This document shows, in pieces, positions 51,233 through 63,699 of a stretch of 64,000 nt of DNA. A program made the translations under genes and the position numbers. Source of the stretch: Cyathus striatus (taxonomy: Eukaryota > Basidiomycota > Agaricomycetes > Agaricales > Nidulariaceae); assembly GCA_025738555.1 (NCBI GenBank), contig JAOVFP010000005.1, forward strand, positions 2,046,001 to 2,110,000, given 5' to 3'. Position 1 is the stretch's first letter, and each line of letters opens with the position of its first letter. The notes under the pieces were generated by a model that saw nothing but the letters and a program-made list of their open reading frames with translations, had not been told where the DNA came from and did not search any database.

Positions 51233-51449
51233 GGTATGATTAGTGGAGGGAGGGAGGGAGGAAGGAAGGAGGGGATGTACGCTCAGGGTGTATGGTATGG
51301 GGTGGTTGGAGACGAACGACAGTCCACACAGGATGCCCATCGCCCAAGGGCCAACCCGTCCATCTCAACTTCCTCAACATCGTATTAGCACTCGCCATTA
51401 GCACCTTGACTTGGCTTGTCCAATCAGCACTATGCCTAGAAGGGGAAGA

Positions 51450-51534
51450 GGAGGTGCCTGGGCAAGATGATGCTGCCAGGCATGATGTCACTTAGGATGT
51501 CTTCGATTATCGGTTCGGCGGGGCTGAATGTCAT
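51450..51534 (-). pseudogene. duplicated ISWI first exon
   Basis: MTFSPAEPIIEDILSDIM (ATG 51532-51534) repeats the ISWI-B first exon (MKQTFTPAEPMDEDILSDIV) about 300 bp upstream; the flanking intron is also duplicated. It is a local tandem duplication of about 300 bp. One of the two could have been an alternative promoter or exon. Confidence 0.7.
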
Positions 51535-51884
51535 ATGCTCATGGTGTATGGAACGTATGGGGTGGTTGGAACTTGGTGAACAAGAGGTGTGACGCTGTCG
51601 GTGTTATGATGTGACATTAACGTGACGGGACGTCGTTTGATTGGCTATTTTTGGCAATTCTTGACTTTGTGAAGGATAGGCGCCGAGCGTTACTATACCG
51701 CGGTCGGAGACCGCCGCCACTGTGCTCTCGGTGGCAACCCGACGACTTTCGTGCTGTTTCGAGCTAATGCAAGGCAAACAAGCAATCAATGTATCAAAAT
51801 CACTATATTGCCGGAAAATACGATAACAAAAACTGCTACTGTGACAAGTTGATCAAAAGTTGATATAAACACAGTAGGGGTACC

Positions 51885-53410
51885 CTCTGGAATACGAGAT
51901 TTCCGACGCGTATTTTTATACACCAAACTTCTCGGCACCTCGAACTCACTCCAATCTACCATGTGGTTCTACTATTCAAGCTTAACCCTCTAGTTTGAAT
52001 TTCAGAAACTCCTGGGGTGTCCGGCGCGTCCATGAAGATCTAGCCGATGTATCGTCGTTTATCTACGCGAGTGCCGAAGTTCATGAGGAGTGAGTAGAGT
52101 TTGGATAGGATGAGGAGATGGCGGGTCAAGAATCGATAACATAGTCACAGTGTACCTGTGCTTTGGCCCAGATTCCAGAACATAAGATCACGGTCAGTGT
52201 GACCGTGACAGCCTGCTCACACATCATGGTGATGAAAAAAAAAGTTTCCTCGCTGAGAAGAGGCGCCACCAAAGACAGTGGTGGTATAAAAAGCTGCGCA
52301 TATTAACAGTCGTCGAGTGGGCCGAGTTTCATGGGAGTATCTGTAAGGAATCGCCTTGGAAGTCGAGTTGAAGGAAAGCACAAATCGGCGCCCAATCCGA
52401 AATGAGTAGAATCGGCAACGTCCCGTGGGTTTGCGCGGAATTGCGGTGCTATGATGAAGCAGTGAAAGCTGTAATATAGCTCGCGAGTTATGTCCTCGAA
52501 GGTAGACGGCTTACGCATTTGTGGGTAGTATAACTGCATCTTGTTCTAATCCCCGGCTCATGGACGATCGGATACAAGATCCGGGTGTGTGCCGTTTAGA
52601 AAGGCGTTGCCAGTGTTGCAAAGAAACGGGAAACCTAAAAGCCACAAGTAGTACGACGTGAGAGAGAAACGAAGACCAGTTAAAAACGGAGTACAGCCAG
52701 TGCCGCGTCGAGTCTCCCGAGTCCTAGTGGGAGTAACAGTGGACATGTGCACCCCAAAGCCGATCCTAGCCACTCAGCTAGCCGTACCCATTCAGCAAGA
52801 TCTCCTCATGCAAGGCTACATCCTAGGCATACAGCGCATTCCAAACGCGGACCAAGCTGTTCTGATAATAGCTAAGGGGATTGGGAATCTCGAAGCAGGT
52901 CCGAGCGATGACTTTAGGATGTATTTGTGTGGATCAGGGGAGAATGTGGCAAAGGTTCGTCTTTCACATGATTAGTTACATCTCCGGTTGATACCTGGCA
53001 AGTTTAGAAGCAGCTGTACGATATTCCATCTGTACCAGTACCGCTTCTTTAGTACATCGGGGAAGAGAAGGGAAGAGTAAGCCGACCTTAAGCGCAGCTC
53101 GCTATTCCACGTCATCGACCACCCTTTCTCTCTCCTCATTCGCTCAGACCTCTCCAGCGCGTCCAATTACAAGTTGACCATCTCCTCCCTCCTGGCGACT
53201 TCGAAAGCTATAACACCCCTCTCCAAATCAGTGTACGTATATACCAGGCGGAGCTGTGACTTGCGCATAATGGAAGTAGAGAGCGGAAGAGAGGTGTTGC
53301 AAGGACTACGTAAGATGGATGGTTACGAAGATAGACCGTAGAAGGAAGCGTTCTAGACGTAGACAGTCGCTTCAAAGTGAGGGAACAGTCGATGGGTCTT
53401 ATTAGATTAG
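51885..53410 (-). repeat. ISWI-linked segmental repeat, copy C (inverted)
   Basis: Reverse complement of 42840-44470, with more substitutions than A versus B. Its AAGCTTAACC, GGCGCCCAATCCGAAATGAG and AACTGGTC blocks keep the same order. It lies 350 bp from the duplicated ISWI exon 1. B and C together form a large inverted pair flanking the ISWI pseudogene. Confidence 0.8.
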
Positions 53411-53918
53411 GTTAAAGAAGCAGGAAGCTCTTCATAAGACTGCTTAATCATGTAGATTGGCGTGATTTACATCCCGCATTCCTTATGTAACCCTTGATAT
53501 ATTCCCGCGCAGTATAAAGAAACAACTTTTATCTCTCATCCAATAGGAATTTTTCTTATGCGTGACAAAGTGTGTGACATCAAATTAGGAAATAGAGGAG
53601 CTCCTCGGCTTACCGCAAGCTTTTAGCTAAGTCTTCAGACAACGCGTGTTGTTCAAGGTTGTTCACGTTCCTCATTCGTTCCCGAGCCATCATAGGAAGA
53701 ACTTAGGATGTAGATCTGCGCTACAATTGATGCGCTCTGGCTTTTGGCACCTAACGGGAGCCAACAGGCGCAAGCCTCCACTTCCTCGCATCCCTCGGCC
53801 ATTCTGCATGTGCAGCAGATGTCTCTATATTCTATGTAAGTCATCTTAGCACCATAAAAAAATATAAGAATACATGGTTTACAATGTCATTTCACTGTCT
53901 TGCGTCTTCGCTGTTATG
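53411..53918. other. intergenic, promoter side of the next gene
   Basis: No gene. GATGGGTCTTATTAGATTAG at 53393-53412 recurs in the palindrome arms. AGTATAAAGA at 53512 could be a TATA element. Confidence 0.4.
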
Positions 53919-55786
53919 CCAAAGTCATCTAGCTTTAAAGTGTCCTACTGCCAGCAGCGTCATCCGTATGTTACCCGAAGTGTTCCTGGTTCGACTGAAC
54001 ACTATATTGAAAATTTCGATCCATCTCCTGTGGAATTAAAGCAACTTCAGAAAAAGCTGGAAACAGATTTCCATCTAGAAAAGAAAATCGCTACTTTTGA
54101 CCCATCGTCTGGGGGCTGGATAGAATGGTTCACGTGAGTAGTCTTATTATCGTTTGTATTTTTATACATTATTCATTCTGGTTCTCAGCCCCATTCAAGT
54201 ATTAAGATCAGGAGCCATGAAGAATGTCTCTCCTCGCAGTTACGCTACCCTGCCTGGGTATATTCCACCATTATGTCCCCATGCGGCCAACCCATTTCGC
54301 CTGCGAGAGCAGTGTGAAATGAAGGTCAAGTATGTTTCTCGTTTGGGATACTACTTCTACATCGACCCTTCAAAACACCAATGCCGATTCAAAAGTGGGT
54401 TATTTTGTTCTGTTCTATCCACCTTTAGTAACATCTTGCTTTTGTTTACTAGTTCGTGTTCCCCGTGACGACATTGAGGGGAAAAAATATATTATGAACC
54501 AAAAGGACTACGAAGCACATGGTGTGTTTGTATATGATATATATCATGAGTTCATTTTCCTCATGCTTGTTCTTGATAATAGCTGCTGCAGGTGACACCG
54601 AAGAGGAGAATGAAAATGATAGGATGTATAGTGGATGTAAGTCTTTTTGCGTATTTTCGGTATATGTCTTTAATAATAACATTTTGTATAGTTAACTCAC
54701 CTATTCATGAGTCTATTTTGGCTTGTTCCACCGCTCGTAGCTCACAGTCATCTTCCTCTGTGTCTGAAATTGCACGCGGACTATTCAATTTTTCACCTAC
54801 ATCAAATCAATCATATTCACTGCCTACATCACCTTCACCATGTCACTACTCGGGGTCCGGAAGCGGTCTCAGTGGAAGGCCTAAGCCTCAACCTTCCAAT
54901 GGATTCCATCTGAAGTCGTTTTTCACGCAGGAAGCAGCCGACCAGAGAGCGCGATCTGGTAGGTGTTCGCACTTGCTCGTGAATGTCTTGTACTGACCGA
55001 ACTGCCAGATAATGCTTTTTTCTCTGAGTTCATTGCGCAAAAAGAGCAAGGTGTGTTTCTATGTAAGTGTATTTCGTATGGTTCTACACCACGGTTACTT
55101 TCTTATAGCCTGTATATATTAGTACGCCCAGACCTTCATCCTGCAAACAAGTTGCAGGCTTTACCTGCTTGTCTAGCTCAATACGAACACGGTGGGGGAA
55201 ATCGCACCTTTGCTCATCTCAACAATTTGCACACGGATGTCGGCGATGCCATAAGAGCACTTAATTCTACCATTGGCATTTCTGCAAGTTCGGTCGAACT
55301 ATTAGATTGTATCAGTAAACCCTGTCCTAGCTGCATGTGCGTATACTCTCCAATTGGCTATAACGATCATGTACAAAACGGCCGTTGCATGAATACACCC
55401 TCTCTTGCTTTTGGTGAGTTCTTGTCGAGAGTTATCTACATCATGCATGTCATACTTATTTATGTACTATCACAGTTAGTACTGTTGACGTCGAAAAGGT
55501 TCCGCTTGTCAACACTCGCATCATTCCGGAGTCTCAAGACATATTCTCATATCAAGAGTACCTCGACACCGCAGTTGGTCGCACATGGCTGGAGTGGCAC
55601 TCCAGGATAGGTGTTCCTATGGATGTATGGTGGCTCATATCGACTGCAACAGTAACTTGTGAAATTTGTGGCTTGGCACGTACATTCAAAGGTGATATCA
55701 ATCATAGGCAGGGTGCTCAATGTGCCGATCCTCAAAGCGCTGCATCAGGAACACTCACGAGATGGAAAGGGAAAGCTAAGGCATAA
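53919..55786 (+). CDS. unrecognised multi-exon protein with Cys/His motifs
   Basis: Several exons keep frame through GT-AG introns. MPKSSSFKVSYCQQRHPYV starts at 53919 and GGWIEWFT is joined to PIQVLRSGAMKNVSPRSYAT (intron about 54135-54188). Then PGYIPPLCPHAANPFRLREQ, YYFYIDPSKHQCRFK and RVPRDDIEGKKYIMNQKDYE, a Ser-rich linker (54720-54880), and PDLHPANKLQALPACLAQYE. Near the end are two candidate zinc motifs: CPSCMCVYSPIGYNDHVQNG (then Arg-Cys) and CEICGLARTFKGDINHRQGA (then Gln-Cys), both C-x2-C..H..C. Ends WKGKAKA, TAA 55784-55786. No family is recognised and no nonsense codons are seen, so it may be a live gene, host or transposon-borne. Exon edges in the middle are approximate. Confidence 0.5.
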
Positions 55787-57239
55787 ATGATGTAGTTCGT
55801 CATAATTCTAACACCAGCCTATATTGTTGTCGTCTTTTTTGTCCAATGTCAATGCATAATGTTTCTTGTGAGTTTCTTGTTATACAACAGTAAGCGACAG
55901 TTTTGTATCACATGATGTTGGCTTTCCAAAGTGGATGACCCAACAGCGGCAGCCTTCCGCCTAGCTTGCTCTTGCCCCTTGTTCGCCACCTCACTCCATA
56001 TGTATTTTGAATCGAAATGTCTTCCATACCTTGTGGCTCGTGAGCACTCAAGCCAAGCACAACAATCCCCCTGCAAGTAGCACCAGTGCTTCAAGTCAGA
56101 TCACAAGTAACATCTCAAGTGCAGCTCAGGAGAACTGTGGCCTCACATAGAGCCTGACGAACATATGCAGTACAGCCAGCATGTGAGTCGCTCTTTCTTT
56201 CTTTGTTAATTTAATTTGTTTTGCAATAGATTGCTGAAACCGTTGCCATGACTTACGATGAATGGCACATCCTCACCTGCTTAAACTCCTGCTACCTCTC
56301 GTTCCGCTGGCAAGGATGCCAAGGATGCCACATCACTTCCCATCCCCTCCCCTGTGTCACGATGACGAGGACCCTTATCCCCCGATTCTTGCCCCCCACC
56401 TCAATGACCCAGTGTCTTCTACTCCATGTAGACGGTATATTCTCTCCTCCCCTCTCCCTTCTCACCCTATGCTTCTCATCCCTAAAACCACCACAGCCAC
56501 CATCTCGTCCCCAGAAGCATGGGCTCCATCCCCTACCTCAATGTCCCCCAACCTCAACATTCCGCCACAACCTCAAGTCCCTCTCCTCAAGTTCCGGCAG
56601 GTTGTCTAGTAGATGGCCATATCAATTCATCAAGCCTCACCCATCCATGATCCCATCTCGCCTACAATGGCTCAAGCCCTCTACCTCAAATCATCCTCCC
56701 CTTCATCCCACTACACCTGCACCTCTCTGCGCCATCCTTCTCCCCCAGCTTCTCTCTCTGGCCTCAGTCACCACCTCCTGCATTTCTGTCCCCCTCAACA
56801 TTATCTCGTCCACCACCAGCACCTCCTTTCTACCACTACCACTGCCTCGTTATCGTTATTTTGACACCTTGACCATACCAACCTCTGCCTCGTTGCTTTG
56901 TCACCACCACCACCACCACCACCACCACCACGCCATCTCACACCACCTTGCCACCACCACCTTACCTTCTACGACCACTCAGTTCTGACGTAAACACTAG
57001 TTTTCAGCATCATACTTGTGGTCGTGGTTCACCGTGAAATTCTGCAGGAGTTTTTTTTCTGAAAACAATCCTGCCGTGTTACCTAACCTACCATTGAGCC
57101 TCCCACTCTTTGTACATATGAAGTTCCTCTTCATAGAATCATACCACCTTCCTCATAACTTCTTCTCTCTCCCACCTACTTTTGACTCCCTCTTCTCCTT
57201 ATCCTTTGTACTAATATATTCAAGCTCAACAAAGCATCT
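55787..57239. other. gene-poor region with a Pro/Ser-rich frame and (CAC)n
   Basis: A coding-like run is seen at 56150-56609 (SQH, intron, IAETVAMTYDEWH; then a Pro-rich frame ending FRQVV), but it needs a frame change. A (CAC)n microsatellite lies at about 56898-56932. A minus-strand frame at 55849-56094 (SKYIWSEVANKGQEQARRKA) is unassigned. Confidence 0.35.
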
Positions 57240-57896
57240 GTAAAGTAGACTGTAATACAAATTGAATTGCTACTACAGTAGTTCAAAGTGGCCGATGGAT
57301 GGTAATTGGACACTAATCTTTCCTGATCCACTATCAACCAAATCTTTTCCAACCTCAAGCTGTTTGAAGTATTTATCTCTTGCAGAGTCATATACCTTTT
57401 GAGCTTTTTGATGTTCATTCTCACTAGTTGAATGACTCTGTCGATTCACCTCCGATCCTCTAGCTCTTTCAAGAATTTCTCGTGCTGAACTTATTTTGTT
57501 GCAAAGGTCATTTATCTTTGTATTATGCTGTTGGATTTTTCAGTCTTCTAGGACAAGGTTTTGGTGCTGGGCTTTTACTGGATGTCATACAGTATGTATG
57601 AGTAACTCCGAGTCTCAAGAATTCATCATAATGGTCCATACCTTTTCGTTTCAGATTTTTTAATGAGTTTTCGCATAAATGACCAGACATATATGTCGGA
57701 CGTATCCCTCCGGACTCCAAAGCCTAAAGTAAGTAATTTAGGTTCCTTAGTATTATGGCTACTTGGTTAAACATACCACCAGAGTATTCTGTTTTAAAGC
57801 ATCCAAGTTCTGTCCTCTTCGTATACCCCCTAGAAGTGTGCATGTTCTACCTTCTCAGTTTGCATCACTATGTGTACTTTCGACCACATTGGTGGT

Positions 57897-58519
57897 TGTT
57901 ATGGTTCATGAAGAACTATAATCATTGGTGTATTCCCTTGAATATAAATGTTAGTGTAAACTTTAGTAAATGAGTACTTTACCTATGATATGAGATTGGT
58001 TTCGTATTGAGTGGGTGTTGGGTAGAGTGAACAATTGTTGTTTCAGTCTAGAGCGCGATAAGATTCTTTTACAAGACAACCTTAGTTTCACCATTGTAAC
58101 CGCTGGGGGAAAGGCCACGTGATCTTTCCCGCAATAAATGTTAGAGCAAGTCAGTAACGTTTTACAGTGATCTTATAGAATAAACAGAGCAGATCTGTGT
58201 TTATTCTATTCGTTGATTTAGACTTAGAAGTCTCAATACAAGGGTTTGAAATATAGTTGGCAAAAGGATGATATTTACAGTGAGTTTAATCAAGTATTTA
58301 TACAAAATACCAAGTAGCCTCGTGTAATGTATCTAGATCATTCTACTACCATCGCCAGGCATCCATACGATTCATGCGTATGCAGTATAATTCCAGTAAT
58401 GTGTAGAATAAAGAAAAAGTAGAGGCATATGTGTAGTAGAGTAGTAGTATACTATACTAAGTGAGGGAGTGAGGGATACGAAGGCAAGCATAAGTAATAG
58501 AGGATCATATATCATAACA
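57897..58519. mobile_element. solo LTR (623 bp) in the transposase gene
   Basis: TGTTATG at the start and CATAACA at the end form a perfect 7-bp inverted terminus. The target duplication GTGGT is present at 57892-57896 and 58520-58524. Removing it rejoins the frame WKAGDA/TTNVVESTH. The first 301 bp from the other end are present in inverted copy at 63700-64000. Confidence 0.9.
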
Positions 58520-60960
58520 GTGGTTGCATCACCTGCCTTCCAAACAACCAAAGGAATATGGCTAAGCTCCCAGCACATGCCCTGAAATGCGAATCTGCTG
58601 CGATCTTTGTCACGAATCCAGTCTACATATATCAAAATGAGCCGTAAATAATACTAACAATTGAATTGCAGTAATCACCTTTCCCAGCCTTCCCCCCTCT
58701 CCTTTTAATTTCTTCAACCGTATTATCCCAATCACCATGTGTGATACAAACCAAGCTTCTCATTAACTGCTTGACATCATCTTGTACTGAGCTCTTCTGA
58801 ATTCACCGAAATGTATGAGCAGTGCACAGCCGAAAAATACGGTGAAGATGTTCATAAGGAGTAAGTTCAGCTAATTTCCAATGAGGTTCATGAAGATCAA
58901 ATTTCGTTGAAAAGGTTCTTGCTACATCTTGCAGATAAAGACCTAAGCCTAAACATATATTGATATTCAGTAAAGACTTGGTATTAAAATTAAAGTATCA
59001 ATGCTGAACTCGCCTTTGGCCTGCCCACCGTGTTGATCCCCAGCCCATTGCAATAACAACCCATCTGTTTCCTCTGAGTGTGAAGCAAAAATATGTCTCC
59101 ATCGAAGCATATGGCCTGTATCAAACCTGATAATCTTTTCTAATTTCTGAAAGACTCGTCTGTGGGCAGCTGCAGTTTGACGTGTTAGATATACACGGCA
59201 AAATACATGGCCTTCAGATGATTTAATAGCATATACTCAGAAGATTAATAAAAAAACTTACTCAAGTTCGAGTCTCGATCCATGGCAGCAATAACAAATT
59301 CATGAAACCCAACTATACGTTTAAATCCAATGTTGCTTTGTATGTATTGAGTATTGAGAAGGCGAATACTTGCATCTCTTGACATGCACACAATAATGCG
59401 TAGTTTATCTCCAGGTAATCCTTCATCTCCTAGAGTATCATCTTCATCAACGAATTGTTCATCATCAGAAATCTCTATTACAGAGTGAATGTAATGATCT
59501 TCTGGTGGAATTGTACTGTCCTGCTGTTCCTTTAAATGAAGGACACCTAATTTAAGTCATACAGTTAGTAAATCTTGAAGTTTTATGTTCCCATATGATG
59601 TTGCTCACTTACCCTTCCAACCAGTTCCTTCTGGAAAACATTCAGTTTTTATTTTTGTGATGTAAGTGGCAAGATGCCCACGATTAGCAAGTGAAATATG
59701 AAGATTGCTTAAAGTAGGTGAGACAAATGCAGGGAATTTCTGTCGCAAAAATGTTTGGACACTTGGATGTCAATTAAATCGACGTGCCCATGCTCTTCTA
59801 TGGAGGAATATAATAGTGGAGAGTCTGAAGAAGCGGTTGGATCATGTTGGAAATGGGAAGTGCTAAATAACCGGGTTCGCTCCACCACTGTTGACTGAGC
59901 AGGTGTTTCCAGGCGATTGCCAGTCCGAGAAGGAGACGACTCTACCGAGCGAATGACTCTTGCGATATCATTCCCTATCAATTCAGGAACTAATATCTGC
60001 TGATCATGATAAATTTGCCGAGTTGTAAGACTAGACAGTTGTCATAAAGAATCCTGAATGTCAACTAATTGGCAATTGCCACTGTTTTCGGCTGGGTTGA
60101 GTAGATCAGCCACACTCAATTGTTGCCTTCGATGTTCAGTTGACATTGAGTAAAGGGAGTTGATTTCAGAGGATCAATACTAATAGAAATACATTGTATA
60201 GGAAAGCATAGCGTTACTCCTGCAGTTTACCTATAGAACTATAATGATGATAGTCATACATCTACACATGTATAGGCAAAATGACGATTGCTCACCTTAG
60301 TCCTCGGACCATGTTTCTCACTCAAGACCGCAAGGAATTACCCCAAATACATGAGGCTCATCATAACAATTCTACAGGAGTGCGCTGATCATTACAACTG
60401 ACTGGTTAAAATTTTTTCTTGAGCTTCTTACTGCAAAGAGCTCAATAATCTCATCAGAATATCAAAATTAAGGCATATCAATTGGGGAACATACCATAGT
60501 AGCTTTAAAGACAGCTAATAACAATGAAACAAGAGTAAGTTAACAATTTGAAACACCTACTGCAGTGATGCAGATGTGGGAGCACGGGAGAAGGGGCTGC
60601 AACTTGACTGCACCGCGGCAGCAGGAAAACAAGGCCGCGAGATGGTAGCTCTAAGTGCCGTGACACACTCGTGACAGGAGCCTGGGATTTATTGCATTTT
60701 GCAAGGGTCTGCAGTATTTACTCGTAAATTTATGTGAGAGAGTTTAGAAGGCTTAAGTAAAGAAATCAAATGAGCGCTTAACAGGACTTCCTTCCTCTGA
60801 TGGATCCAATCTGCTTCTATAAGCTAATCTAATAAGACCCATCGAGTGTGGACTCCTTCAAAGTAAGTTAGCTTAGCAGACAGTAACAGAGTGTAAACAT
60901 GGAAAGGACAAACCTAATACCTGTCCTACTCCAATCGAGTCCACAGTTTTGGGTCATTAT
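58219..60960 (-). repeat. giant palindrome, left arm
   Basis: Pairs with 61260-64000. The coordinate sum is 122220 near the centre and 122219 outwards, because of one single-base indel near 62287. I found one substitution (60656 against 61564) in the stretches checked. The arm contains the transposase pseudogene and half of the solo LTR. Its outer limit is set by the window end, not by loss of match. Confidence 0.95.
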
Positions 60961-61259
60961 AGCATGTGATCATCGTCAAACCAATGACCGACATAGTTAT
61001 TTAGTTTAGCCTGAAATGAAAACATTGTCATGCAAGTGTCGCTTCCGAATGTATGAACCTCTCGAGAGTTATCGGGATGTCTGCCCATATATTTTAATCA
61101 CATGCAAGGGACCGCACACCCACCCAGTACCTTTACCGGCAAAAACTCCAATGCATATTCAAGATGATATCTGTCAGTTACTTTGCAGCTTGGATATTGA
61201 TCTTCCAGATATGACGGCACGTCGATTTAATTGACATCCAAGTGTCCAAACATTTTTGC
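60961..61259 (+). pseudogene. zinc-finger exon in the palindrome spacer
   Basis: The 299-bp unpaired centre encodes LSCKCRFRMYEPLESYRDVC, then PYILITCKGPHTHPVPLPAK: two Cys, then Cys and HxH in the spacing of FLYWCH/GCM/WRKY-type fingers of Mutator-like transposases. The frame continues LDIDLPDMTARRFN, then TGA (61232-61234), then HPSVQTFL, which continues into the catalytic part as found at 62440. The last 42 bases (61218-61259) are repeated at 62434-62475. This is the exon that the arms lack. Confidence 0.6.
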
Positions 61260-62069
61260 ATAATGACCCAAAACTGTGGACTCGATTGGAGTAGGACAGG
61301 TATTAGGTTTGTCCTTTCCATGTTTACACTCTGTTACTGTCTGCTAAGCTAACTTACTTTGAAGGAGTCCACACTCGATGGGTCTTATTAGATTAGCTTA
61401 TAGAAGCAGATTGGATCCATCAGAGGAAGGAAGTCCTGTTAAGCGCTCATTTGATTTCTTTACTTAAGCCTTCTAAACTCTCTCACATAAATTTACGAGT
61501 AAATACTGCAGACCCTTGCAAAATGCAATAAATCCCAGGCTCCTGTCACGAGTGTGTCACGGCGCTTAGAGCTACCATCTCGCGGCCTTGTTTTCCTGCT
61601 GCCGCGGTGCAGTCAAGTTGCAGCCCCTTCTCCCGTGCTCCCACATCTGCATCACTGCAGTAGGTGTTTCAAATTGTTAACTTACTCTTGTTTCATTGTT
61701 ATTAGCTGTCTTTAAAGCTACTATGGTATGTTCCCCAATTGATATGCCTTAATTTTGATATTCTGATGAGATTATTGAGCTCTTTGCAGTAAGAAGCTCA
61801 AGAAAAAATTTTAACCAGTCAGTTGTAATGATCAGCGCACTCCTGTAGAATTGTTATGATGAGCCTCATGTATTTGGGGTAATTCCTTGCGGTCTTGAGT
61901 GAGAAACATGGTCCGAGGACTAAGGTGAGCAATCGTCATTTTGCCTATACATGTGTAGATGTATGACTATCATCATTATAGTTCTATAGGTAAACTGCAG
62001 GAGTAACGCTATGCTTTCCTATACAATGTATTTCTATTAGTATTGATCCTCTGAAATCAACTCCCTTTA

Positions 62070-63699
62070 CTCAATGTCAACTGAACATCGAAGGCAACAA
62101 TTGAGTGTGGCTGATCTACTCAACCCAGCCGAAAACAGTGGCAATTGCCAATTAGTTGACATTCAGGATTCTTTATGACAACTGTCTAGTCTTACAACTC
62201 GGCAAATTTATCATGATCAGCAGATATTAGTTCCTGAATTGATAGGGAATGATATCGCAAGAGTCATTCGCTCGGTAGAGTCGTCTCTTCTCGGACTGGC
62301 AATCGCCTGGAAACACCTGCTCAGTCAACAGTGGTGGAGCGAACCCGGTTATTTAGCACTTCCCATTTCCAACATGATCCAACCGCTTCTTCAGACTCTC
62401 CACTATTATATTCCTCCATAGAAGAGCATGGGCACGTCGATTTAATTGACATCCAAGTGTCCAAACATTTTTGCGACAGAAATTCCCTGCATTTGTCTCA
62501 CCTACTTTAAGCAATCTTCATATTTCACTTGCTAATCGTGGGCATCTTGCCACTTACATCACAAAAATAAAAACTGAATGTTTTCCAGAAGGAACTGGTT
62601 GGAAGGGTAAGTGAGCAACATCATATGGGAACATAAAACTTCAAGATTTACTAACTGTATGACTTAAATTAGGTGTCCTTCATTTAAAGGAACAGCAGGA
62701 CAGTACAATTCCACCAGAAGATCATTACATTCACTCTGTAATAGAGATTTCTGATGATGAACAATTCGTTGATGAAGATGATACTCTAGGAGATGAAGGA
62801 TTACCTGGAGATAAACTACGCATTATTGTGTGCATGTCAAGAGATGCAAGTATTCGCCTTCTCAATACTCAATACATACAAAGCAACATTGGATTTAAAC
62901 GTATAGTTGGGTTTCATGAATTTGTTATTGCTGCCATGGATCGAGACTCGAACTTGAGTAAGTTTTTTTATTAATCTTCTGAGTATATGCTATTAAATCA
63001 TCTGAAGGCCATGTATTTTGCCGTGTATATCTAACACGTCAAACTGCAGCTGCCCACAGACGAGTCTTTCAGAAATTAGAAAAGATTATCAGGTTTGATA
63101 CAGGCCATATGCTTCGATGGAGACATATTTTTGCTTCACACTCAGAGGAAACAGATGGGTTGTTATTGCAATGGGCTGGGGATCAACACGGTGGGCAGGC
63201 CAAAGGCGAGTTCAGCATTGATACTTTAATTTTAATACCAAGTCTTTACTGAATATCAATATATGTTTAGGCTTAGGTCTTTATCTGCAAGATGTAGCAA
63301 GAACCTTTTCAACGAAATTTGATCTTCATGAACCTCATTGGAAATTAGCTGAACTTACTCCTTATGAACATCTTCACCGTATTTTTCGGCTGTGCACTGC
63401 TCATACATTTCGGTGAATTCAGAAGAGCTCAGTACAAGATGATGTCAAGCAGTTAATGAGAAGCTTGGTTTGTATCACACATGGTGATTGGGATAATACG
63501 GTTGAAGAAATTAAAAGGAGAGGGGGGAAGGCTGGGAAAGGTGATTACTGCAATTCAATTGTTAGTATTATTTACGGCTCATTTTGATATATGTAGACTG
63601 GATTCGTGACAAAGATCGCAGCAGATTCGCATTTCAGGGCATGTGCTGGGAGCTTAGCCATATTCCTTTGGTTGTTTGGAAGGCAGGTGATGCAACCAC
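62070..63699 (+). pseudogene. transposase-like gene, right palindrome copy
   Basis: Same gene as the left copy, on the plus strand. STEHRRQQLSVADLLNPAEN at 62074 gives a candidate N-terminus. Then comes a frame with PELIGNDIARVIRSVESS, where one C is lost relative to the left arm (near 62287), which changes the frame. Then RQKFPAFVSPTLSNLHISLA (62475), FVIAAMDRDSN (62930), WAGDQHGGQAK (63170), GLGLYLQD, TGA at 63414-63416, and DWIRDKDRSRFAFQGMCWEL (63597). It is cut at 63700 by the mirrored LTR. The zinc-finger exon is missing: AGAGCATGGG joins directly to CACGTCG at 62433. Confidence 0.5.

Larger units (their letters stand above)
57240..60960 (-). pseudogene. transposase-like gene (MULE-type?), left palindrome copy
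   Basis: Minus strand. Pieces in order: NLHISLANRGHLATYITKIK (about 59690), LRIIVCMSRDASIRLLNTQY and FKRIVGFHEFVIAAMDRDSN (about 59340), CRVYLTRQTAAAHRRVFQKL, WAGDQHGGQAK (about 59030), GLGLYLQDVARTFSTKFDLH, DWIRDKDRSRFAFQGMCWEL (58620), WKAGDA, [solo LTR], TTNVVESTHSDAN, TGA (57855-57857), EGRTCTLLGGIRRGQNLDAL, then after an intron GGIRPTYMSGHLCENSLKNL and a helical tail to about 57240. I read it as a cut-and-paste transposase of an Agaricomycete family, possibly Mutator-like, because a GCM/WRKY-like zinc finger accompanies it (61016-61234). Candidate acidic residues: Asp in MDRD, Asp in AGDQH, Glu in VESTH. It is dead: stop codons, LTR, and a deleted zinc-finger exon. Confidence 0.5.

Noticed and set aside
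56248..56988. 246-codon frame with a poly-His run
   Set aside because: Low-complexity Pro/Ser/His composition comes from pyrimidine-rich DNA and a (CAC)n microsatellite; other frames there look equally plausible.
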